A DNA stretch of 64,000 nucleotides from Gemmatimonadales bacterium (GTDB lineage: Bacteria > Gemmatimonadota > Gemmatimonadetes > Gemmatimonadales > GWC2-71-9). Both the position numbers and the translations under genes were made by a program. Position 1 is the stretch's first letter. Every line of letters starts with the position of its first letter. Below, piece by piece: positions 35,653 to 45,591 of this stretch. Below the pieces are notes generated by a model. It had not been told where the DNA came from. It saw nothing but the letters and a program-made list of their open reading frames with translations, and did no database searches. The stretch is from NCBI GenBank assembly GCA_019637315.1, contig JAHBVU010000016.1, positions 20,283 to 84,282 of the forward strand. The letters run 5' to 3'.

Positions 35653-35961
35653 CTATTTGGCTTCGATTTCGAACAGATCGTCGAGCTTGGTGAGAACGAG
35701 GAGAAAGCGGAACTCATCACGAAGATTGCGCAGGACCACCCGCTGCTCCCGCTCAGCAGCCTTTCGCTGGACCAGCATCAGGGCGCCCAACCCCGCGGAG
35801 TCGATCCGCTTGGTCTCGGCAAAGTCGATCATCAGGGCGCCACCATTGGTCGTCATTTCACCAAGCAGCGCAATCGCCGCGTCGCGGAAAACACTGCGGA
35901 CTTCGAGTCCGAAGATTTCCGGAGCTTTGATAACACGCGCGTTGGTTTCCGTCGTGGGCAT
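35653..35961 (-). CDS. STAS-domain protein (anti-sigma factor antagonist-like)
   Basis: The ATG at 35961 follows GAAGGA, giving 102 residues. It is a single STAS domain: APEIFGLEVRSVFRDAAIAL, then GALMIDFAETKRIDSAGLG. The Ser in IDSAGLGALM is the site usually phosphorylated by a serine kinase in SpoIIAA-like partner switching. No kinase or phosphatase gene is next to it. It lies upstream of ccmA on the same strand, so it may be cotranscribed with the heme exporter, though a functional link is not evident. Confidence 0.85.
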   Translation of the reverse strand: MPTTETNARVIKAPEIFGLEVRSVFRDAAIALLGEMTTNGGALMIDFAETKRIDSAGLGALMLVQRKAAEREQRVVLRNLRDEFRFLLVLTKLDDLFEIEAK

Positions 35962-36334
35962 GCAGTCCTTCAATGTGTTATGGCCGAGATCACGTCTGGC
36001 CCTGCCACTGTTGTCGCCAGTCCGGTGCCATGCGACCGCCGCCAGTAACCCAACCCGAATCAACGAGTTATCTCACACCCAGTCGGCCTGATCGCATCGA
36101 TGCCACACTGCAGTCCGCTCGGACTCTCTTGGATTGCAACGTGAAGGCTGTCTCGCAACTCCCTGCGGGACTGCAGCTTGGCTCGGGCGACCATGACACG
36201 CCGCTGCACTCGGCGAGCAAGAACGTGCACCTCGGAGCGCTCCGACCCGGCCAAGCCTGGCAACGGACCAGCCCCGGGTTATGTTGGAGAAGCCGGCAGA
36301 CCCGCCGTTACGCTCACCTCTTCCGCGATCTCCG
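35962..36334. other. 373-base gap without a supported gene
   Basis: This is the divergent upstream region of the STAS and acetyl-CoA synthetase genes. I saw no coding frame with protein-like composition, no tRNA and no strong hairpin. A small inverted repeat (AGTCC/GGACT around a four-base loop near 36113-36126) is present but weak. Both promoters should lie here. Confidence 0.6.
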
Positions 36335-38290
<1,956 letters not shown>

Positions 38291-38304
38291 CTCGGAGAGT
38301 CGCC

Positions 38305-38868
38305 ATGCGTGAAGTTGCCATACTGGCCGGTGGATGCTTCTGGTGCCTGGAGGCCGTGTTCCAGGAACTGGCGGGCGTTGATCGGGTCGTATCGGGATAC
38401 ATCGGGGGAAAGGTCCGCAATCCGAGTTACGACCGCGTTTCGGTCGGCACCACCGGGCATGCGGAAGCAGTCGAGGTCACCTTCGACCCGGCCGTGATCA
38501 GCTATCGCGATCTGCTCGAACTCTTCTTTGCCTTCCACGATCCGACCACCCTGAATCGCCAGGGGGCCGACCGTGGCACCCAGTACCGCTCGGCAGTCTT
38601 TCCGACATCCGACGAGCAGCGCGCCACCGCGGAAGAGGTGATTGCGGACCTGACCGCGCGAGGCATATTCGGCGATCCGATCGTCACCACGGTCGAACCG
38701 ACCGCGACATTCTACCCCGCCGAGGCGTATCACCAGGACTACTACCGGCGGCACCAGAGCCAGCCGTACTGCGTCTTTTCCATCGAACCCAAGGTGGCCA
38801 AGCTGCGGTCACAGTACGCCGAGCGGCTCAAGCCGAATGCATTCGGTTCCCCACAGGAATACCGGTAG
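38305..38868 (+). CDS. msrA: Peptide methionine-S-sulfoxide reductase MsrA
   Basis: A 187-residue enzyme that repairs oxidised methionine in proteins using thioredoxin. The catalytic motif GGCFWCLEA has Cys11 and Cys14, followed by [28 protein letters not shown] cut here into family blocks: GYIGG, PSYDRVS and [24 protein letters not shown] is the second conserved block. A Shine-Dalgarno (GGAGA) sits six bases before the ATG. It probably shares a message with acs. Confidence 0.96.
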   Translation: MREVAILAGGCFWCLEAVFQELAGVDRVVSGYIGGKVRNPSYDRVSVGTTGHAEAVEVTFDPAVISYRDLLELFFAFHDPTTLNRQGADRGTQYRSAVFPTSDEQRATAEEVIADLTARGIFGDPIVTTVEPTATFYPAEAYHQDYYRRHQSQPYCVFSIEPKVAKLRSQYAERLKPNAFGSPQEYR

Positions 38869-38954
38869 CGACGGCAACAACTGTACTGCCGGGCCTGCGT
38901 GCTGCGGCTCCCGCCTATCCGCCAACCCGGGGGAGCCACGCGAGGGAACGACCG

Positions 38955-39368
38955 CTAGGGTAGGACCTCCCATGAACCGCCTGACGGAGGTTCGAGGTAC
39001 TGCACCCGCGGGTTCGCGAGAATCGCGCCCACTTGGCTGCTCGAAATCGTCGCGAGTACGGCTGGGATCCTTACAAACTCATAGGTGAACGTCAGGCCCA
39101 AGGCCCGGAGGTCCGCCTTGGCCTGAGCCACGTTGGCCGGAGTCGTCAGGACCTGTCCCAACTCTGAGACACCTCGTTCCTCGCCCGGATTCTTGAAGCC
39201 GATCGCAACGCGCCCTCCTGCGCGGTCTACGGCCGCCTCGAGATCCGAGACGACCCACTCCTGCGGCCGCCCGTACTCCGCGAGCATCGCGACCTCTTGA
39301 TCCTGAATGCTGTCACCGGTGGCGCAGGCCGTGATCAGGACCATTGCTGTAGCGAGAAACACTCTCAT
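38955..39368 (-). CDS. Small lipoprotein that is a free-standing I9/propeptide-like domain
   Basis: A 137-residue protein with a lipobox (VLITAC, Cys15), so it should be lipid-anchored. Residues 50-134 align without gaps to the propeptide of the adjacent subtilase; I count about 39 identities in 84 positions by eye, including GGRV, ADLRALG against AQLRALG, TYEFVRIPAV against TYEFQRIPAV, and the final Pro-x-x-Gly-x-Trp. It contains no catalytic domain. Subtilase propeptides act as chaperones and tight inhibitors, and separate I9 inhibitors are known from fungi, so this is a candidate inhibitor or folding helper. A strong GGGAGG ribosome site precedes it, 21 bases after the protease stop. Confidence 0.82.
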   Translation of the reverse strand: MRVFLATAMVLITACATGDSIQDQEVAMLAEYGRPQEWVVSDLEAAVDRAGGRVAIGFKNPGEERGVSELGQVLTTPANVAQAKADLRALGLTFTYEFVRIPAVLATISSSQVGAILANPRVQYLEPPSGGSWEVLP

Positions 39369-39389
39369 CTCGTCCTCCCTTGTCGCGCG

Positions 39390-40988
39390 TCAACAGATAA
39401 TATCAGGCGGTGTACAGGAGCTGCTCTCGACATACAAACTGTCGCTGGTTGCGAAACTGAGCGCATCACTCACGACCACCTTGACCCAGAAATTCGACGA
39501 TCCTGGCGTATGGTTCAGAGTTGACGATGTTCCGACCGACGACCCATTGATGTACCACTGATAGGAATAAGAGGCCTGCCCACCTGAAATCGAGACACCC
39601 CAGGTCTCTGTATACCCTGACCATACAAAGCTCGGACCATTGACGGCGGCCTGCATTTTGAGGGCCTTCTCGACGTTTACGAGGCCATACCCGAAAGTGT
39701 TGTCGTGACCGCTGGTGCCGAGATCCGTCGCAGTGCCGGTTAGGCGATTTCTAATTGCTGTGTTCGTCCAGCCGGGATAGCGAGCCTTAAGCAGGACCGC
39801 AGCACCAGCGACGTGCGGGGCGGCCATTGAGGTCCCCGAACAAGTGCCGGTCACACCGCCTTGCGTGCACATCGAACCAGACGGCAGGGAATTCGAAAGA
39901 ACGTTAACCCCGGGAGCAGCGAGTTCGATTGTCGATCCAAGCGCGGTGAAACTAGGCCTGCTGTTTGTGCTGTCGATTGCCGTAACCGCGATCACATTCG
40001 TGAGCGAAGCCGGATAGACAACACCCCCGCCGTGGGTGTTGCCGGCAGCTGCCACAAAAAGCATACCTGCGTTGTATCCGTCGTTGATCGCATCCGTCAC
40101 GGAAGTCGACGTGTCGACACTAAAGCTCATGTTAACGGCAAAAATTCCATTGACACTTGCGACATCGATCGCACAAGCGACCTCATTTGCATCTGGCAAA
40201 CCCGAACCGTCCAGAATATTGGCACTCCATATTGCGGCGTCGAACGCGACGCCGACAACACCGATGCTATTGTGCACGGCCCCCACGATACCCATAACGT
40301 GTGTGCCATGCCCGCGCGAATCGAAGATCGGCGACCCTCCGGTACAACGAAAGCCCACCGGTACGACGATGTCGGAGAGAGTTGAGTCATGACCAGAGTC
40401 CAGAACGATAACCTTTACCCCTGACCCTGTTGAAAGACCCCAGCTTGCAGTTGCGCCGATATGTGAAATACCCCAGGGCGTAACCTGTGCATGCCACTGA
40501 CCGCTACTCGTCGGATCGATATAGTCGACGATGGGATTCCGTCGGAGTTCGTAAACGGCCTCTGCCGGGATCCGTGCTGCCACAGCTGGGATCCTTTGAA
40601 ACTCGTACGTGATATCTGCCCCAAGAGCCCGCAGCTGGGCGACACCAAGCGCGTGGATGCTACGTGGTGCGAGCACGTTCCCCGCGTTATCGACACCGTC
40701 GGTCTGACTGCTGTCTTTGAACCCCACGATAACCCGACCTCCGACCGACCTGACACGCTCAGCAAGCACCGTGTCACTCATGCGTTGCCACCTGGTGTCC
40801 TTGCGATCTCCAGCCTGGCGCAGCTCCCTGCCGAGAACCCCTGAAGATGCACCGGACCTCGGCACAGCGTTCTGTACGGCAAGGCTCGGTGTGATAACCT
40901 GTTCGGGCTGTTCAGCACAACCGGCCAACACAACGACGAAGATGCCGATAGTGGAGTCGGGTAAGTAGGACCTCAGAAACCTCGCCAT
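39390..40988 (-). CDS. Subtilase (S8) lipoprotein with I9 propeptide and C-terminal Ig-like domain
   Basis: The ATG at 40988 follows a perfect AGGAGG, giving 532 residues. A lipobox LAGC (Cys24) anchors it. Residues 80-165 are an I9-type propeptide (GGRVIVGFK, then AQLRALGADITYEF). The catalytic domain has Asp197 in VIVLDSGHD, His227 in SRGHGTHVMG, oxyanion Asn317 in VAAAGNTHGG and Ser387 in SGTSMAAPHVAGAA. Two Cys (374, 383) flank a CTQGGVTGTC loop. Residues about 450-525 look Ig-like (YSYQWYINGSS), and the end is CTPPDIIC. GC content is visibly lower than in its neighbours. It is probably cotranscribed with the small propeptide-like lipoprotein. Confidence 0.94.
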   Translation of the reverse strand: MARFLRSYLPDSTIGIFVVVLAGCAEQPEQVITPSLAVQNAVPRSGASSGVLGRELRQAGDRKDTRWQRMSDTVLAERVRSVGGRVIVGFKDSSQTDGVDNAGNVLAPRSIHALGVAQLRALGADITYEFQRIPAVAARIPAEAVYELRRNPIVDYIDPTSSGQWHAQVTPWGISHIGATASWGLSTGSGVKVIVLDSGHDSTLSDIVVPVGFRCTGGSPIFDSRGHGTHVMGIVGAVHNSIGVVGVAFDAAIWSANILDGSGLPDANEVACAIDVASVNGIFAVNMSFSVDTSTSVTDAINDGYNAGMLFVAAAGNTHGGGVVYPASLTNVIAVTAIDSTNSRPSFTALGSTIELAAPGVNVLSNSLPSGSMCTQGGVTGTCSGTSMAAPHVAGAAVLLKARYPGWTNTAIRNRLTGTATDLGTSGHDNTFGYGLVNVEKALKMQAAVNGPSFVWSGYTETWGVSISGGQASYSYQWYINGSSVGTSSTLNHTPGSSNFWVKVVVSDALSFATSDSLYVESSSCTPPDIIC

Positions 40989-41492
40989 CCTGCCTCCTAA
41001 GGTTAGCCATCTCCATGCGAGCTCGCGGAGGGCAGCACAGAGACGAAGAACACCTTGCATGAAACAACCATGAAGTTGAGCTAACAACTGTCAGAATCTG
41101 TATCGTAACAACGCTGGCCGCGCATGGACGAGCGGGATCTTCGCGCAGCTTGCATCTATACAGACATCACGGCGGCAGGCGTGCAGGAACATTTCCAAGT
41201 TAGGACGCGCCCCCCCACCCGTCAAGACACAATCTGACAGCTGGAGCGTGCAGTACGCTCCAGCGGAGCATACGATTCACACCGCAAAGTCCTGCCCAGC
41301 AACAGGTTAGACCGACGCGAACGGGGATGATTCGCGCGCTGCCGGCATTCGGGCGGCAAGGAGGTGGCGCACTCAAACGTCAGCGCCTGCACGGCAGGAC
41401 CAGGCCAGCTGTGCATCTGGCCCAGCCACTACGAGACGAAGCAAGCCCGTGACCTGGCGCTCGCGACAGGGCTCCATCGACTGCGGGCCAAC
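40989..41492. other. 504-base gap with no supported gene
   Basis: Lies upstream of the subtilase and downstream of kup, both on the minus strand. Composition is lower in GC than the flanks near 41050-41200, then returns to normal. Apart from one perfect hairpin (41240-41264) I saw no coding frame with protein-like features, tRNA or repeat. The subtilase promoter should lie near 41000-41130. Confidence 0.55.
41240..41264. terminator. Isolated perfect 10-bp hairpin
   Basis: GCTGGAGCGT pairs fully with ACGCTCCAGC across the five-base loop GCAGT. It sits about 230 bases beyond the kup stop in the kup reading direction, in a gene-free stretch. There is no T tract. It could terminate kup transcripts, or be part of an unrecognised small RNA. 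Confidence 0.35.
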
Positions 41493-43433
41493 TCAGATCT
41501 GGATCTGGGCGCCCATTTCCACAACCCGATTGGGTGGCAGGTTGAAGAACGCAGTAGCTGGTCGCGCGTTGTTGGCCATGACGACGAACAGGCGTTTGCG
41601 CCAGGTCGTCATCCGACCGTCGAACCAGCCGGGCTTGCTGCCGGGGGCATGCTTGGCGGGAATGATGGTTTCTCGACCCAGATAGAAACTGGTATCCCGG
41701 ATGGTCAGCTTCATGTCATGCGCAGCCAGCATCTCGACGATGGTGGGCATGTCGGGTGTTTCCATGAAGCCATAGTGGACGCGAACGACGAAGAACCCAT
41801 GCTCGAGCCTGGTGATCTCGACCCGCTCGTCCGGTTCCATCTGCGGCACCAGGTGGTTCACGATCGACATCAGGATGACCCGCTCGTGAAGCACCTTGTT
41901 GTGTTTCAGGTGATGCAGCAGCACCGGAGGCGCGCCGGTCGGATCCGACGTCATGAAGACGGCGGTCCCGCTGACTCTGTGCAGCTTGGCACCAACATCT
42001 GAGATCATCAGATCGAGCGGCATCGCCCCTTCGCGCAACTTGACATTGAGCAGGGCTCGGCCGCGTCGCCAGGTGGTCATCATCGTAAAGACAGCAACGC
42101 CGATTCCGAGCGGGACCCAGCCGCCATGGGGAATCTTGGTCAGGTTGGCCGCCAGGAAGGTGCCTTCGATCAACAACAGACCAATCCCGAACGCCAGGAC
42201 CTGCAACCGACTCCAGCCGAACCGGCGTCCCGCAATCGCACAGAAGAGGAAGGTGCTGGTCATCATCGTCATCGTCACGGCAACACCGTAGGTGCCCGCG
42301 AGACTGTCGGCATCGCGGAAGCCGAGCACCAGCAACACGCAGACGACCATCAAGGTCCAGTTGACGGCCGGAATGTAGATCTGGCCGACCTGCGACCGGG
42401 AGGTATGCAGAATCTGAAGCCTCGGCACGTACCCCAGCTGCATAGCCTGCTGGGTCAGCGAGAACGACCCGGAGATCAGCGCCTGCGAGGCGCTGATCGC
42501 CGCCGCGGTGGCGATCCCGGTCATCGGGTAGAGCGCCCAGGCCGGCACCAGTTCGTAGAACGGATTGACGATGGCGCTCGGGTTCGAGAGCAGCAAGGCG
42601 CCCTGGCCGAAGTAGTTGAGCACCAGGGCAGGCAACACCACGCACAGCCAGGCCACACGAATCGGGCGACGACCGAAGTGGCCCATGTCGGCGTAGAGCG
42701 CCTCGCCGCCCGTCACGACCAGCACCACGGCCGCAAGCACCATGAACGCCACACCAGGGTCACGCAGGAAAAAGCCGACTGCGTGGTGCGGGCTCATGGC
42801 CACGAGCACACCAGGCTCGAGTATGATGCCACGAATCCCCAGGAGGGCGATGCTGAAGAACCAGACGATGGTAATGGCGCCAAAGAACGACCCGACAAAG
42901 CTGGTGCCACGCCGCTGAACCGAGAATAAGCCGATGATGATCGCGAGGGAGATCCACAGCACGAACGGCTCGAGCTTGTCCGACGCCACGGCAAGGCCAT
43001 CGACGGCGCTCAAGACCGAGATAGCCGGCGTAATGGCGCCGTCGCCATAGAGCATGGTCGCTCCAAAGAGACCAACAGCCACCAACAACCAGCGCCCGAA
43101 GCGTTCCTTCCCGTTCGGCTTGACCAGGGCGAGGAGTGCAATGACGCCGCCCTCTCCGCGGTTGTCGGCCCGCAACATGTGGACGAGATATTTGAACGAG
43201 ATGAGAATGTTCAAGCTCCAGAAGATGAGCGAGAGCACTCCCAGGACGTTTTCCGGCGTGAGCGGCACCCCGTAGGGCCCGCGAAAGCACTCCTTCAGCG
43301 CGTATAGTGGACTGGTACCGATGTCGCCAAAGACGACTCCCAGGGCAGCAAACGACAGCACGAACAGCGCTTTGCCGCGCGGCGGCTCACCGTGATGCAC
43401 TGTGTGAGGCGTGGAGCCCTCAGACTGACTCAT
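41493..43433 (-). CDS. kup: Kup-family potassium uptake protein
   Basis: The ATG at 43433 gives 646 residues, normal for Kup. About 12 helices form the transport domain, opening with LSFAALGVVFGDIGTSPLYALKE; the family block GDIGTSPLYA is exact. Other Kup blocks are ADNRGEGGVIALLAL, LYGDGAITPAISVLSAVDGL and GGEALYADMGHFG. A cytoplasmic C-terminal domain of about 190 residues follows (FFVVRVHYGFMETPDMPTIV). It is a K+/H+ symporter. Its start overlaps the VKOR-family gene by 14 bases, so it is probably cotranscribed with the DsbA and VKOR genes, which have no obvious link to potassium. Confidence 0.95.
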   Translation of the reverse strand: MSQSEGSTPHTVHHGEPPRGKALFVLSFAALGVVFGDIGTSPLYALKECFRGPYGVPLTPENVLGVLSLIFWSLNILISFKYLVHMLRADNRGEGGVIALLALVKPNGKERFGRWLLVAVGLFGATMLYGDGAITPAISVLSAVDGLAVASDKLEPFVLWISLAIIIGLFSVQRRGTSFVGSFFGAITIVWFFSIALLGIRGIILEPGVLVAMSPHHAVGFFLRDPGVAFMVLAAVVLVVTGGEALYADMGHFGRRPIRVAWLCVVLPALVLNYFGQGALLLSNPSAIVNPFYELVPAWALYPMTGIATAAAISASQALISGSFSLTQQAMQLGYVPRLQILHTSRSQVGQIYIPAVNWTLMVVCVLLVLGFRDADSLAGTYGVAVTMTMMTSTFLFCAIAGRRFGWSRLQVLAFGIGLLLIEGTFLAANLTKIPHGGWVPLGIGVAVFTMMTTWRRGRALLNVKLREGAMPLDLMISDVGAKLHRVSGTAVFMTSDPTGAPPVLLHHLKHNKVLHERVILMSIVNHLVPQMEPDERVEITRLEHGFFVVRVHYGFMETPDMPTIVEMLAAHDMKLTIRDTSFYLGRETIIPAKHAPGSKPGWFDGRMTTWRKRLFVVMANNARPATAFFNLPPNRVVEMGAQIQI

Positions 43434-43860
43434 GCTGCCGCGATCGCCCCTCTCTCCACTCGAGCACCGCGAGAACAAACAGCAGCGCGATGATGACCGC
43501 AGACCCGACGCACCAGCGGCAGACGGCCCCGATGACGAAGAACTCGAGGTACTTGAGGTAGGCGGTAAATCCGACCGCGCCCGCAGCCAACACCACGAGG
43601 CCGGTCACCGGCCAGCTCGCCCCGGCAAACCTGGGCTGCAGCGCCAGCAGCGCGAGGCCGAGCAGCGCGAGGTACCCCAGCACCCCGATCAGCGCGACGT
43701 CGACACCGAGAAACACACTCTGCGCCGACAGCTGCACCGTGTCACAGCCGCCGGTGCCACACGCAATCGTCCCGATCATCCCCAGCTTGAAGAGATGGAG
43801 ATAGCTCGCAACGAACACCCCGGCCAGCGCCAGCAGCGCGATGGCCAAGCGACGATTCAT
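43420..43860 (-). CDS. Vitamin K epoxide reductase (VKOR)-family protein
   Basis: A 146-residue four-helix membrane protein. Loop cysteines Cys34 and Cys39 (ACGTGGCDTVQLS) and the active-site CRWC (Cys114, Cys117) are the two redox pairs of VKOR. Bacterial VKOR re-oxidises a DsbA partner using quinone, replacing DsbB. The ATG overlaps the stop of the upstream DsbA-like gene by four bases, strong support for that pairing. The 3' end overlaps kup by 14 bases. Confidence 0.92.
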   Translation of the reverse strand: MNRRLAIALLALAGVFVASYLHLFKLGMIGTIACGTGGCDTVQLSAQSVFLGVDVALIGVLGYLALLGLALLALQPRFAGASWPVTGLVVLAAGAVGFTAYLKYLEFFVIGAVCRWCVGSAVIIALLFVLAVLEWREGRSRQHESV

Positions 43861-44567
43861 GGCGTCGACGCAGGCGCGAGCTGCCGGACCATCGCTGCAA
43901 TGCTGTCGGAGGACAGAACCCCGGGATAGAGCCTGCCGTTGATCAGGAATGTCGGGGTGGAGGCGACACCGAGCGCCAATCCCTCGTCGAGACTGGCCTG
44001 GATCCGGCCGGCGTACCTGGCAGACTCCATGCACTCATCGTAAGCCGCAACATCGACGCCTGCCTGGCGCGCCATGTCGCGAAAGATCCCGGTAGCCGAG
44101 TTCGATCCGGCCCAGGTGGCCTGGTTGTGATAGATGGCGTAGTGAACTTCCCAGTACTTGCCCTGGTCGTTGGCGCAGGCCGCCGCGTGTGACGCCAGAC
44201 GAGAGTTACGGTGCTGAGCGAGCGGGAAGTCGCGATACCGCCAGCGCAGCAGGCCTTGATCGATCAGCTGCCGCTTGACGGCGTGAAACTGAATCAGCTC
44301 GAACGTCTGGCAGGCCGGGCACTGGAAATCGGCGTACTCGGTGATCTCGACCGGGGCCGTTTCCGAACCAAGCAGATAGCCGCGAAACCCGGCTGTGTCT
44401 GCCGCCAGCACTTCGACATTGGCCGGAATACTGACACTTTTCGGCCGCGTCACCAGGTACGCAAGCACGGCAACGCCCGCCAGGGCAAGCACGCCGATCA
44501 AGGCGTAGGATCGCGTCGGCGCCGGCGCTGCGGCGGTCTTCTTACCCTTGCGGGAATCTGCTGCCAT
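43857..44567 (-). CDS. DsbA-family thioredoxin-like oxidoreductase, membrane-anchored
   Basis: A 236-residue protein with a Lys-rich N-terminus, one membrane helix (about 20-40) and an exported thioredoxin-fold domain. The active site is Cys83-Pro-Ala-Cys86 in YADFQCPACQTFE, and the cis-proline lies in GVASTPTFLINGRLYPG. The layout matches BdbD/DsbA-like proteins that introduce disulfides in secreted proteins. The VKOR homologue encoded immediately downstream (overlapping ATGA) should recycle it. The subtilase, PBP and other Cys-containing exported proteins in this window are possible substrates. Confidence 0.93.
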   Translation of the reverse strand: MAADSRKGKKTAAAPAPTRSYALIGVLALAGVAVLAYLVTRPKSVSIPANVEVLAADTAGFRGYLLGSETAPVEITEYADFQCPACQTFELIQFHAVKRQLIDQGLLRWRYRDFPLAQHRNSRLASHAAACANDQGKYWEVHYAIYHNQATWAGSNSATGIFRDMARQAGVDVAAYDECMESARYAGRIQASLDEGLALGVASTPTFLINGRLYPGVLSSDSIAAMVRQLAPASTP

Positions 44568-44799
44568 GGCTCTGTCGTCCTCGTTCGGAAAAGTCGGGAG
44601 GTCTGGCCCGCCGCCCGGCGCCGCCCAACGGCGCCCTTGCGAGCCGGCGATATCGCGCCGCCCAAAGCTAATATGACCCGCAGGCGGTTACAGAGCGCTC
44701 CCTTGGCTCACCACGCCTCTCGAGCTATATTTCCCCGGATACGGAGCCCGTGCCCGGTTCCCGGACACCGAGGATCCCTAGCTCTTCAAGGGAAGGTCA

Positions 44800-45078
44800 A
44801 TGGCCAGACAACAAAAGAAACCCTTCACGAGACCCGCTGCGGTCCCCACTACTCTCGACCAGGCACGTGACGAACTCTTCAGCCACATCCTCCGATGCGG
44901 TGTGACCGAGGCCGAGTCCGAGCAGCAGAAAGAGTGGCTGGACGACACGATGCAGTATCTCGCGGAGCGGTATCCCGACCTGGAGGAAGACCAGTTGGCG
45001 CAGGTGCGGACTCTCGGTGAGCGGTTCTGCCGCCCCGTGAACCGCAAGCCAGAGGTCGCCGGTTCGAGCGCGGAGTAA
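44800..45078 (+). CDS. Conserved-looking small hypothetical protein (92 aa)
   Basis: A 92-residue, highly charged soluble protein with no signal or membrane segment, preceded by GGAAGG three bases before the ATG. It reads as helical (TTLDQARDELFSHILRCGVT and EWLDDTMQYLAERYPDLEED). I do not recognise the family. Its codon use looks like that of its neighbours, and a good terminator stem follows, so it appears to be a real single-gene transcript divergent from the DsbA operon. Confidence 0.62.
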   Translation: MARQQKKPFTRPAAVPTTLDQARDELFSHILRCGVTEAESEQQKEWLDDTMQYLAERYPDLEEDQLAQVRTLGERFCRPVNRKPEVAGSSAE

Positions 45079-45084
45079 GCCGCC

Positions 45085-45591
45085 TCAACCGGTCGGGTCG
45101 CCCGATTGGAACGAACGGCCGCCTGGAGCGGCCGTTCGTCGTTTCCGCCCCCCGAGAGAATACCGATACCCCCCGGAGAGCCGAATCCCGCCCGCTACGC
45201 CAGCCTCCAGCACCCAATGCCCGCGGCCGGACGCGGGGAGGTCGAGCCCTGCGGTCGCAATGAGGTAGGGCCCCGGCAGAGGGCCCGTCGTGCCGGCAAT
45301 ACCCACTCCCAGGTACGGTACCGGGCGGCGACGGGCTCGGTCGACGAAGCGGAACTCGAGCACGACCTCACCCCGACCCACGGTTTCGCCCCCCTGCCGG
45401 CCCGCCCCGATTCGCCCGAGCAGCGAAAGGTCCCGGCTGACAACGAGCCCGAGAGACACCGCCGCCCCGGCATAGACCGGATCGGACGCCAAACCGACGA
45501 AGTCGATCCCGGCGGTCCAGCGACCCTGCGCCTGACTCTCCCCCGCTCCCAGGCCCAGAAGCAGCAGGGCCAGCCGTCCGACCCAGGTCAC
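45085..45591 (-). CDS. Small exported beta-barrel-like hypothetical protein
   Basis: It begins with GTG at 45591 that overlaps the OsmC stop (GTGA), giving 168 residues. A signal peptide (VGRLALLLLGLGAGESQAQ) is followed by alternating beta-strand pattern with Gly and aromatic ends (WTAGIDFVGLASDPVYAGA, then GGIRLSGGYRYSLGG), suggesting a small outer-membrane barrel. The last 20 residues are Arg-rich and look unlike the rest. Function unknown. Confidence 0.68.
   Translation of the reverse strand: MTWVGRLALLLLGLGAGESQAQGRWTAGIDFVGLASDPVYAGAAVSLGLVVSRDLSLLGRIGAGRQGGETVGRGEVVLEFRFVDRARRRPVPYLGVGIAGTTGPLPGPYLIATAGLDLPASGRGHWVLEAGVAGGIRLSGGYRYSLGGRKRRTAAPGGRSFQSGDPTG
45111..45139 (+). terminator. 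Terminator stem inside the end of the convergent gene
   Basis: ACGAACGGCCG pairs perfectly with CGGCCGTTCGT across the loop CCTGGAG, followed by CGTTTCC. It starts 33 bases after the stop of the 92-residue protein gene. It overlaps the last codons of the minus-strand beta-barrel gene, so the same bases encode that protein's Arg-rich tail. Confidence 0.55.

Noticed and set aside
36281..36334. Upstream in-frame ATG for acetyl-CoA synthetase
   Set aside because: It would add 18 Pro-rich residues without a ribosome site; the conserved protein starts at MSDQIETLL.
38905..38937. GGCTCCC and GGGAGCC inverted repeat between msrA and the propeptide-like gene
   Set aside because: Seven-base stem with an 18-base loop and no T tract; too weak to call a terminator.
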